Shown in pieces: positions 1 through 6,915 of a DNA stretch of 64,000 nucleotides; the first letter of the stretch is position 1; every line of letters starts with the position of its first letter. The notes under the pieces were generated by a model. The model ran no database searches and was not told the origin of the DNA. It was given only the letters and a program-made list of their open reading frames with translations. Position numbers and translations under genes: made by a program. Source of the stretch: AC-32 sp963716865 (GTDB lineage Bacteria > Actinomycetota > Thermoleophilia > Gaiellales > Gaiellaceae); NCBI GenBank assembly GCA_963716865.1, contig CAVQUF010000005.1, positions 62,001 to 126,000 of the forward strand, read 5' to 3'.

Positions 1-130
1 GCCGGCCGCGGACTCTCGTGTTCCAGAACGCGATCTCGCCGAGAAACAGGAAGAAGCAGATCCCGAACCCGACCAGGTTCCACGGCCATGGTAGGACGAG
101 CAGCAGCGCGATCGCGACGAGCAGAAACAC
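1..130 (-). CDS. NfeD-like membrane protein, N-terminal part only
   Basis: The minus strand encodes a hydrophobic N-terminus (about 43 residues) that runs off the left edge. Two membrane segments flank a short LPWPWNL turn and are followed by GEIAFWN and a basic TRVRGR; this pattern is typical of NfeD-like or short two-helix membrane proteins of actinobacteria. The GTG at 130 is chosen because a TACGCT hexamer (138-143 on the complement) ends 7 nt before it, matching the leaderless promoter pattern seen across the window; the frame is closed further upstream. The family call is tentative since the soluble domain is outside the window. Confidence 0.5.
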   Translation of the reverse strand, partial: MFLLVAIALLLVLPWPWNLVGFGICFFLFLGEIAFWNTRVRGR

Positions 131-162
131 CAGCGGAAGCGTACTGCGTGCTGCCCGGCCGC

Positions 163-189
163 TTTACATAGGCATTGCATTGGTATAGT
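163..189 (+). promoter_or_regulatory. Promoter of the ferritin-like gene (leaderless)
   Basis: TTTACA (163-168) and TATAGT (184-189) form a -35/-10 pair with a short 15-bp spacer. The -10 ends 8 nt before the GTG at 198, so the transcript would begin at or next to the start codon with no room for a ribosome binding site. Confidence 0.5.
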
Positions 190-197
190 GCCGCGTC

Positions 198-803
198 GTG
201 GAGGTGGGGTTCAGCAGGCGCGCGCTGCTCGCGCGCGGAGGGACGGGCGCTGCGGCGCTTCTGGCCGGGTCGGCGCTCGGCGGCATCGCGCCGTCGGCAG
301 CCCGGGCCGACACGCCGTCCGACGGCGACCTCGCCTACGCGCGGCTGCTCGTGGCGGTCGAGCTGCTCGCGAGCGACTTCTACGACAACGCGATCGCCTC
401 GAAGCGCTTCACCGGCGCGGCGCTCGGCAACCTGAGGCGAGCCCGGGCGGACGAGGGCCGACACTACGACTCGGTCGCGGCGATCCTCACCGGCGCGGGC
501 CAGACGCCTGCAACCGCTGCCGACATCGACTTTTCGTACCCGCGGGGCTCGTTCGCGTCGCGCCGCTCGATCGCGAGGCTGGGCAGTCGGTTGGAGTCGC
601 TGTTCCTCGGTGCCTACCTCGGGGCCGTCGAGGGCTACGAGGCGGATGCCTCCAAGCAGCTCGCGGCGCGGGCGGCGGCCAGCGAAGCCCAGCACCTGAG
701 CGTGCTCTCTGCGGCAGCCGGAGGGCCGCGGTTCGGCGCCGCGCTCCCGCGGCCGCTCACCATCGACCGCGTGTCCGACGCACTCGACGCCTACACGAGC
801 TAG
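198..803 (+). CDS. Tat-exported ferritin-like domain protein
   Basis: A 201-residue protein. The N-terminus has a twin-arginine signal (SRRALLARGG, then a hydrophobic stretch and a likely cleavage near ARA about residue 37). The mature part is all-helical with repeated Glu/His positions (LAYARLLVAVELLASDFY, ADEGRHYDSV, ASEAQHLSVL) expected of the ferritin-like four-helix bundle found in exported proteins of this type. Metal binding is inferred from the fold, not proven. It precedes the molybdate cluster by 10 bp, so it may be cotranscribed with it. GTG start fits the leaderless promoter just upstream. Confidence 0.7.
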   Translation: MEVGFSRRALLARGGTGAAALLAGSALGGIAPSAARADTPSDGDLAYARLLVAVELLASDFYDNAIASKRFTGAALGNLRRARADEGRHYDSVAAILTGAGQTPATAADIDFSYPRGSFASRRSIARLGSRLESLFLGAYLGAVEGYEADASKQLAARAAASEAQHLSVLSAAAGGPRFGAALPRPLTIDRVSDALDAYTS

Positions 804-813
804 GAGGCAGGCG

Positions 814-1191
814 ATGCCGAGACAGTTCTACCCGGCAGGCGAGGCCGCGAAGACCCTGGGCATCAGCCTCGACACGCTGCGGCGCTGGGACAGCGCCGGC
901 AAGATCAAGACCGCCAGGGACCCGAGCAACCGCAGGATCGTGCCCGCCGACGAGATCCAGCGCCTGCGCGGCGAGCCCGACAGCGAGCACTTCAGCGCGC
1001 GGAACCGGCTCCCCGGAACGGTGACGTCGGTCAAGGTCGAAGGCCTGATCGCCCAGGTCGAGCTCGCGATCGAGGCCCCGGCCCGGGTTGTCGCGATCGT
1101 GACCGCCGACGCGGTCGAGGACCTCGGGCTCCGCAAGGGGATGCCGGCGACGGCGGTCGTGAAGGCCACGTCCGTGATGGTGCAGCACTGA
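814..1191 (+). CDS. Helix-turn-helix / TOBE domain molybdate-type regulator
   Basis: A 125-residue protein with an N-terminal MerR-like excisionase helix-turn-helix (AAKTLGISLDTLRRWDSAGKI, about residues 9-30) and a C-terminal mop/TOBE domain (LPGTVTSVKVEGLIAQVELAI to the end), the small beta-barrel that binds molybdate or tungstate. This is the family of TOBE-containing DNA-binding proteins found next to mod genes; here it lies immediately before modABC, so it is likely the molybdate-sensing regulator or a molybdate-binding protein. A strong AGGAGG precedes the ATG. Confidence 0.8.
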   Translation: MPRQFYPAGEAAKTLGISLDTLRRWDSAGKIKTARDPSNRRIVPADEIQRLRGEPDSEHFSARNRLPGTVTSVKVEGLIAQVELAIEAPARVVAIVTADAVEDLGLRKGMPATAVVKATSVMVQH

Positions 1192-1207
1192 TGACGGGAG
1201 GACGCGC

Positions 1208-1978
1208 ATGAAGCTCGGAACGCTCGCACTCGCAATCGGCCTTGCAGCCGTCGCCGTGACCGGCGCGGCCGCACGTCCGGACGGCGCGCGTTCCGCGAAG
1301 GCGACGGCGACCGTCTACGCGGCCGCGTCGCTGACCGACGCCTTCCCGAAGATCGCGCCCGGGGCGAGGTTCTCGTTCGCGGGCTCGAACGCCCTGGCGA
1401 CGCAGATCCGCAAGGGCGCGCCGGCAGACGTGTTCGCCTCGGCGAACATGACGCTGCCGAAGGGCCTGAACAAGGACGGCTTCTGCTCGAAGCCGGTCGT
1501 CTTCACGCGGAACACGCTCGTCGTCATCGTTCCGAAGTCGAACCCGGCCAACATCCACAGCGTCTACGACCTGCGGAAGCCCGGCGTCAAGGTCGTGATC
1601 GCAGCCTCGGGAGTCCCGGTCGGAACGTACACGCTGCAGGTGCTCAAGAACATGAACCTGAGCACAGCCGTGCTCGCCAACGTCGTGAGCAAGGAGACGG
1701 ACGTCCGAGAGGTGCTGGCGAAGATCGCACTCGGCGAGGGCGATGCCGGCTTCGTCTACTCGACGGACGCGAAGACGGTGCCGGGCAAGGTCAAGACGAT
1801 CAAGATCCCCGCCTGGGCGCAGCCGAAGGTCCAGTACGGGATCTGCACGGTCTCGGCGAGCACCAACAAGGCCGCGGCCGCCGCGTTCATCAAGAAGGTG
1901 CTGAGCAAGAAGGGCCAGAAGATCATGCGGAACTACGGCTTCCTGCCGCGCGTGAAGCCGAAGCCGAAGAAGAAGTAG
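1208..1978 (+). CDS. modA: Molybdate ABC transporter substrate-binding protein
   Basis: A 256-residue exported binding protein. A signal peptide (residues 1-22, ending TGAAA) is followed by the ModA hallmarks: YAAASLTDAFPKI, FSFAGSNALATQIRKGAPADVFASAN and a late DAGFVYSTDA stretch. It captures molybdate outside the membrane for ModBC. The C-terminus is a lysine-rich KPKPKKK tail. GGGAGGA sits before the ATG, and modB starts 3 bp after its stop. Confidence 0.9.
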   Translation: MKLGTLALAIGLAAVAVTGAAARPDGARSAKATATVYAAASLTDAFPKIAPGARFSFAGSNALATQIRKGAPADVFASANMTLPKGLNKDGFCSKPVVFTRNTLVVIVPKSNPANIHSVYDLRKPGVKVVIAASGVPVGTYTLQVLKNMNLSTAVLANVVSKETDVREVLAKIALGEGDAGFVYSTDAKTVPGKVKTIKIPAWAQPKVQYGICTVSASTNKAAAAAFIKKVLSKKGQKIMRNYGFLPRVKPKPKKK

Positions 1979-1981
1979 CCG

Positions 1982-2818
1982 ATGAACCGCCGGCGTCTGA
2001 GAAGGGGACTGCTCGGGGTCCTCTTCTTCGGCGCCTCGGCTGTTGCGTTCGTGTTCCTCGCGCTGCCGGTCGTCGCGATCTTCACCCAGGTCCCGCCCGG
2101 CCGGCTCGTCCGGCTCCTCTCGAATCCGATCGTCACCGACGCGCTCGTCGTGTCGTTCAAGACGACGGTGGCCGCCCAAGTGCTGATCCTGCTCTTCGGC
2201 ACGCCTGCCGCCTACCTGATCGCGAGCCGGCGGTTCCGCGGGCGGACCGTGCTGGTGACGCTCGTCGAGCTGCCTCTGGTCCTGCCGCCCGCAGTCGCAG
2301 GGCTCGGCCTGCTTGTGACCTTCGGCCGGTTCGGGCTCCTGGGGTCGACGCTGGGTGCGCTCGGGCTGAGCGTGTCCTTCACGCAGACTGCGGTCGTCCT
2401 CGCGATCGTGTTCGTGTCGAGCCCGCTCTACGTCCGGACGGCGATCGCCGTCTTCCAGGCCGTCGACCCCGATCTCGTGGCCGCCTCGAGGACCCTCGGC
2501 GCGGGCTCGACGCGCACGTTCTTCCGCGTCGTCCTCCCGCTCGCGGCGAACGGCCTGGCCGCCGGCGGGGCCCTCTCGTTCGCGCGGGGTCTCGGAGAGT
2601 TCGGGGCCACGATCATGTTCGCCGGCAGTCTCCAGGGCGTCACGCAAACGCTGCCGCTCGCGATCTACGAGGCGTTCGCCATCAACTTCGACGTCGCGAT
2701 CGCGATGGGCGCGCTCCTGGTCGCGATCAGCGCCGTCCTGCTCTTTTCGTTGAGACTGATCCTCTCGTGGCAACCCTCTCGACGGACTTCTCCCTCGCTC
2801 TTCGCTCCTTTGAGCTGA
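1982..2818 (+). CDS. modB: Molybdate ABC transporter permease
   Basis: A 278-residue inner-membrane permease with about six membrane helices and the cytoplasmic EAA loop (VAASRTLGAGSTRTFFRVVLP, about residues 165-185) that docks on ModC. FARGLGEFGATIMFAG is the ModB/CysT family signature. It lies in tandem with modA, and its 3' end overlaps modC by about 52 bp, implying translational coupling. Confidence 0.9.
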   Translation: MNRRRLRRGLLGVLFFGASAVAFVFLALPVVAIFTQVPPGRLVRLLSNPIVTDALVVSFKTTVAAQVLILLFGTPAAYLIASRRFRGRTVLVTLVELPLVLPPAVAGLGLLVTFGRFGLLGSTLGALGLSVSFTQTAVVLAIVFVSSPLYVRTAIAVFQAVDPDLVAASRTLGAGSTRTFFRVVLPLAANGLAAGGALSFARGLGEFGATIMFAGSLQGVTQTLPLAIYEAFAINFDVAIAMGALLVAISAVLLFSLRLILSWQPSRRTSPSLFAPLS

Positions 2819-3813
2819 GGATCGCGCTCGAGGTCGAGCGCACGGTCGCGCTCGTGGGGCCCTCGGGTGCCGGCAAGACCTCGATTCTGCGCGTGATCGC
2901 GGGGCTCGCGCGGCCGGGGTCGGGGCGGATCACCCTCGACGACGACGTCTGGGTGGACGTGAGCCGTGGTCTCTTCCGCAACCCCGACGAGCGGCGGGTC
3001 GGCCTCGTCTTCCAGGAGTACGCGCTCTTCCCGCACCTGAGCGTGCAGGCGAACGTGGCCTACGGCGGCAAGGAGCGCGTGGGGGAGCTGCTCGAGCGCT
3101 TCCACATCTCTCACCTGGCGAAGGCCCGGCCGCGCGAGCTCTCGGGCGGCGAGCGGCAGCGGGTCGCTCTCGCGCGGGCGCTTGCGCGCGACCCCGGCGT
3201 CCTGCTGTTGGACGAGCCGCTGGCCGCACTCGACGCCCACACGAAGGGGAGCGTGCGGGCGGAGCTTCAGGAGCTCCTCGGCGAGTTCGAGCTGCCGACG
3301 CTGATCGTCACGCACGACTACGAGGACGCCGCTGCTCTCGCGGGCACCGTGGGCGTCCTGGTGAAGGGGAGCCTGCGCCAGGTGGGGACACCCGACGAGC
3401 TGGTCTCGCGGCCGCGCGACCCGTTCGTCGCCTCCTTCACGGGCGCGAACCTCTTGCGCGGCCGGGCGGACGGCCACGGCGACGGGCTGACCGCGGTCGT
3501 GCTCGAGACAGGCGAGCGCGTCTTCTCGACCGACAGCGCGAGCGGCGAGGTCGGCGTCGTCGTCTATCCGTGGGACGTCTCGGTCGGCCGGGTGCACTCG
3601 GACGACTCCGCGCTGAACCTGATCCGGGGGGAGATCGCGTCGGTCGTGCGCGTGGGCAACCGCGTCCGCGTGCGTATCGGGCCCGTGACCGCGGAGGTGA
3701 CCGAGGCCTCCGCCGACCGGCTCGAGCTCGAGCGCGGTGGGACCGCGTTCGCGTCGTTCAAGGCAACCGGAACCAAGCTCGTGGAGTTCTCCGGGCTATC
3801 GTTCGAGCCGTGA
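2767..3813 (+). CDS. modC: Molybdate ABC transporter ATP-binding protein
   Basis: A 348-residue ATPase. Walker A is GPSGAGKTS, the Q-loop FQEYALFPHL, the signature LSGGERQRVALARAL, Walker B VLLLDEPLAALD and the H-loop IVTHD. The C-terminal ~110 residues form a TOBE-like molybdate-binding region. It powers ModB. The GTG at 2767 is used because an earlier start would truncate nothing recognisable and because it leaves a sensible coupled overlap with modB; its stop overlaps the next gene by 4 bp (GTGA). Confidence 0.9.
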   Translation: MATLSTDFSLALRSFELRIALEVERTVALVGPSGAGKTSILRVIAGLARPGSGRITLDDDVWVDVSRGLFRNPDERRVGLVFQEYALFPHLSVQANVAYGGKERVGELLERFHISHLAKARPRELSGGERQRVALARALARDPGVLLLDEPLAALDAHTKGSVRAELQELLGEFELPTLIVTHDYEDAAALAGTVGVLVKGSLRQVGTPDELVSRPRDPFVASFTGANLLRGRADGHGDGLTAVVLETGERVFSTDSASGEVGVVVYPWDVSVGRVHSDDSALNLIRGEIASVVRVGNRVRVRIGPVTAEVTEASADRLELERGGTAFASFKATGTKLVEFSGLSFEP

Positions 3814-4923
3814 GAACCCTGGTCACCGGCGGCGCGGGCTTCATCGGCTCGCACCTCGTGCGGCGGCTCGTTGCGGCCGGCGACGAGGTGGTCGTGCTCG
3901 ACAGCCTCGAGGAGCAGGTGCACGGTGGCGCGCGGCCGGTGCTGCCGGACGGAGTCGAGCTGCTCGAGGGAAACGTCGCCGACGCCGCGCTCGTCGACCG
4001 CGCGCTCGAGGGCGCCGACCGCGTCGTGCATCTCGCCGCGGCGGTGGGCGTCGGGCAGTCGATGTACGAGATCGCCGCGCTACGTGCGCGAGAACACGCT
4101 GGCGACGGCGACCTTCCTCGAGCGCCTGGTCGCGCGGTCGCCGCTGCCGTCCCGGCTCGTCGTCGCCTCGTCGATGTCGATCTACGGCGAGGGCGAGTAC
4201 GAGTGCCCCGAGCACGGCGCGGTGGCGCCGCGGCTGCGCGGCGAGGAGCAGCTGCTCGCGCGCGAGTGGGAGTGCCTCTGCCCCGATTGCGGCCGGCCGC
4301 TCGGCGCCGCGGCCCACGCGCGAGACGAAGCCGCTGATCCCGACGTCGATCTACGCGATCACGAAGCGCGACCAGGAGGAGCTCGCGCTCGTCACGGGCG
4401 CGGCCTACGGGATCCCGACCGTCGCGCTGCGCCTGTTCAACGTCTACGGGCCGGGGCAGGCGCTGTCGAACCCGTACACGGGCGTCGCCGCGATCTTCGC
4501 GTCGCGGCTCCTGAACGGGCGGCCGCCGGTGATCTTCGAGGACGGCCGCCAGTCGCGCGACTTCACCCACGTGAGCGACATCGTCGAGGGGATCGTGCTC
4601 GCGCTGCGAGTCGGACCGCGCCGCGGGCGCGGCGATCAACCTCGGGACGGGAACGCCCAGCACCGTGGACGACATCGCCCGGCTCCTCGCGGAGGGGCTC
4701 GGCGTCGAGGTCGAGCCCGAGCGCACGGCCCGGTATCGCGCCGGCGACATCCGGCACTGCTACGCGGACACGGACCGGCGCGGAGGAGCTGCTCGGCTTC
4801 CGCGCCCGCGTCCGGCTCGAGCCCGGGATCGGCGAGCTCGTCGAGTGGCTCGCAGGTCGGGAGGCGGTCGACCGGGTCGACGCCGCCACCAGCGAGCTCG
4901 CGGCCCGCGGCCTGACTCTCTAA
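3810..4923 (+). pseudogene. NAD-dependent sugar-nucleotide epimerase, frame-disrupted (dTDP-rhamnose 4-epimerase-like)
   Basis: Read across frames this is a full extended SDR epimerase: Rossmann motif GGAGFIGSHL at the N-terminus, SSMSIYGEG, catalytic YAITK, then VALRLFNVYGPGQ and FTHVSDIVEGI. A Cys-rich insert (CPEHG ... CLCPDCG) is typical of the dTDP-L-rhamnose 4-epimerase-like subgroup. The frame changes four times, near 4080, 4312, 4607 and 4780, and every change is repaired by removing one base; at each point the surplus base can be read as one C. Either the gene is dead or the sequence carries indel errors. It overlaps modC by GTGA. Confidence 0.7.
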
Positions 4924-4935
4924 GCTTCGTAGCCG

Positions 4936-6275
4936 ATGCTCCGGGCCTCAGTGCTGGCCTTCGGGCTCGCCCTCATCGTCGCAGGCGGTGCCTCGGCGGA
5001 GATCGTGGCGCGCGGGGTTCACGACGGGATGCTCGCGGTCGGCTCGCGCGGGGCGCCGTACGTCGCCTACGTCCAGGGCACGAAGGTCGTCCTCTCGACC
5101 CGGACGGCGAAGAACCGTTGGCGTGCGGTGAGGATCGGCTCGGCCCCCGCCGGCTCGAAGGTGATGGCCTTCGCGGTCGGCGCCAAGGGGCCGGTCACGC
5201 TCGTCCAGACAGCCGACGACCGCAGGCTCTTCCTCGTGCGGCGCGTCATGTTCGGCTGGCAGACGATCCGGCTCGCCACCGGCCTGGCGGCCGGAGTGCA
5301 GCTCGGCTGGCCGGGCCTCGCGCTCGACGGCAAGGGCCTTCCGGTTGTCGGGTACACGCGCTGGAACAGCACGAGCTACACGAGCCGTCTCTTCCTCGTC
5401 CGCGTCGACGCGCGGGGCCGGGCGCGGGCGCAGCGGATCACGCTCGAAGGCTTTCCGCAGAGCTTCGTCGCGCCGCCGGCCGTGCCGGTCTTCGTCCGCG
5501 GGCGCGTCGACGTGGTCGAGTCCTACGGTTTCAAGGGTGTCGTCGGGACGATCGAGTGGTACCCGAACAAGCGCACCTGGACCGGGCTCTTCCTCACCGC
5601 GGGGATCGGCGACTTCCCCCTCGGCCCGGTGCTCGCCGTGCACAACCCGCGGGACGGATCTACGCGGCCTGGACGGAGTCGCTGTCCGGAATCGGCGAGG
5701 CGCCGGTCGCGCTTGCCCAGCGAGGGAAGGAGGCGACGGCCGACTACGTCCTCGACCGCGCGCTCACGACCGGGCTGGTGCTCTCGGGCTCTGTTCCGGA
5801 AGTTGCGGCGAACGAGTGGGTCGAGCCCGCCGATCTCGGCCTCGAGGGTGACTCCCGGGTCTGGGCCGGGACCGTGCTTCGCGGGGAGACGACCGTGGAG
5901 CTGGACGGCTGGATCGCCGGCTTCGCCACCGCCCCGCGCGGCGCGCGGGACGTGCTGCTGGGCGGACCGGCCGGACTGCGCTGGTTCCGGTCGCCCCGAG
6001 TGCTCGGGACTCGCGTGAGCATCGAAGCCGCCGACGAGGGGGACGGGAGCGTGCATCTGACCGGGAGCGTGGCCGGCGTCAGGACCGGGAAGGTGGCGCT
6101 GTTCCGCGAGCGCCCGGGCACCGCTCGGCAGGCCATCGGCCAGGCGTCCCTCGCCAACGGCGCGTTCTCATTCGTCGACAAGCCGCCCTCGCGGCCCGTT
6201 CTCTACCGCGCGGTCTACACCGATCCCGCGACCGGGATCCCGTACGCCTCGCTGCTCCGCGACGCCGTCAGCTAA
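4936..6275 (+). pseudogene. Exported propeller-like protein of unknown function, one frame break
   Basis: A signal peptide (MLRASVLAFGLALIVAGGASA) is followed by repeated beta-strand blocks (VAYVQGTKVVLSTRT, LVGY, WPGLALDGKGLPVVGYTRW) that suggest a beta-propeller. At about 5655-5665 the frame must shift (a one-base loss) to continue as IYAAWTESLSG, after which the C-terminal beta-rich domain runs to TAA at 6275. Total about 445 residues. TAAGCT at 4921-4926, overlapping the previous stop, ends 9 nt before the ATG and may be its -10. I do not recognise a specific family. Confidence 0.5.
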
Positions 6276-6454
6276 GGCGCTCGCTTGCGACGCCGACCGG
6301 AGAGGCCGTGCCGGCTTTGCCGGCGCGGCCGTTTAAGGCGCTCGCTTGCGACGCCGACCGGAGAGGCCGTGCCGGCTTTGCCGGCGCGGCCGTTTAAGGC
6401 GCTCGCTTGCGACGCCGACCGGAGAGGCCGTGCCGGCTTTGCCGGCGCGGCCGT
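6273..6454. repeat. Three tandem 61-bp two-hairpin repeat units
   Basis: Copies begin at 6273, 6334 and 6395 with an exact 61-bp period. Each holds two inverted repeats: GGCGCTCGCTTGCGACGCC and a second stem built on GGCCGTGCCGGC / GCCGGCGCGGCC. Related units appear at 18004 and, inverted, at 36367-36525. The first copy supplies the TAA of the upstream gene and the last abuts the stop of the minus-strand gene at 6457. Confidence 0.85.
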
Positions 6455-6456
6455 CT

Positions 6457-6618
6457 TCAGCGGCCGCAGGAGCAGATGACTTCGCCCAGCGCCCGCCGCT
6501 CGAAGTGGAGCCCGCAGCGCGCGCAGGTCGCCGGAAGGATGGCGGCTTGGACCAGGAGCGCCCTCATCAGCGCAGCCCAGACCGCGAGGTAGGAGAGGAT
6601 GACCACAGGTGAGCTCAT
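6457..6618 (-). CDS. Small membrane protein with a C-terminal zinc ribbon
   Basis: A 53-residue protein: one membrane helix (VVILSYLAVWAALMRALLVQAA) and then CARCG ... CSCG, a plausible four-cysteine zinc-binding knuckle. The ATG at 6618 is preferred over earlier codons because GATATT (complement 6625-6630) ends 6 nt before it. It is divergent from the small gene at 6673. No family recognised. Confidence 0.5.
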   Translation of the reverse strand: MSSPVVILSYLAVWAALMRALLVQAAILPATCARCGLHFERRALGEVICSCGR

Positions 6619-6672
6619 GGAGGGAATATCGGCTGCCGCGTAGTTTCGGTTTAGGGGGCTAGAATGGGGGAC

Positions 6673-6915
6673 GTGAGCTGGTTCTCGGTTGCCCTTCTCG
6701 CCTGTGCTGTCGCGGCGGTGATCGGCGCCGAGTGGCCGCGACTGCGCGAGCGGCTCGGGCTCGAGGGCCGGCACAGGCGCCAGCGGGCGCGCCGCAAGTC
6801 GCAGTGGAAGGTCGTTCGCGGGGAGGGCGAGGACGGCGACGCGGAGGACTTCGCCGCGAGCGTCGAGCGGGATCTCGAGCAGCTGCCCACGCTGGACGAG
6901 TCCGACCGCTACTAG
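6673..6915 (+). CDS. Small membrane-anchored charged protein
   Basis: About 80 residues: one N-terminal membrane helix (WFSVALLACAVAAVIGA), a strongly basic stretch (RHRRQRARRKSQWK) and an acidic tail (GEGEDGDAEDFAA ... LPTLDESDRY). The ATG at 6664 overlaps a TAGAAT -10 (6660-6665), so the GTG at 6673, 7 nt after the hexamer, is the likelier leaderless start. Its end overlaps the convergent protease gene by 4 bp. Function unknown. Confidence 0.55.
   Translation: MSWFSVALLACAVAAVIGAEWPRLRERLGLEGRHRRQRARRKSQWKVVRGEGEDGDAEDFAASVERDLEQLPTLDESDRY

Noticed and set aside
1031..2773. A 580-codon open frame antisense to the mod genes, and similar long frames elsewhere (for example 7671-9497, 18108-20021, 39018-42134)
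   Set aside because: High GC keeps antisense frames open; they are Arg/Asp/His-rich, lack motifs and lie over well-supported genes.
6285..6612. Nested Arg/Pro/Ala-rich frames across the tandem repeat
   Set aside because: They repeat because the DNA repeats; composition is that of translated hairpins and no start signal precedes them.
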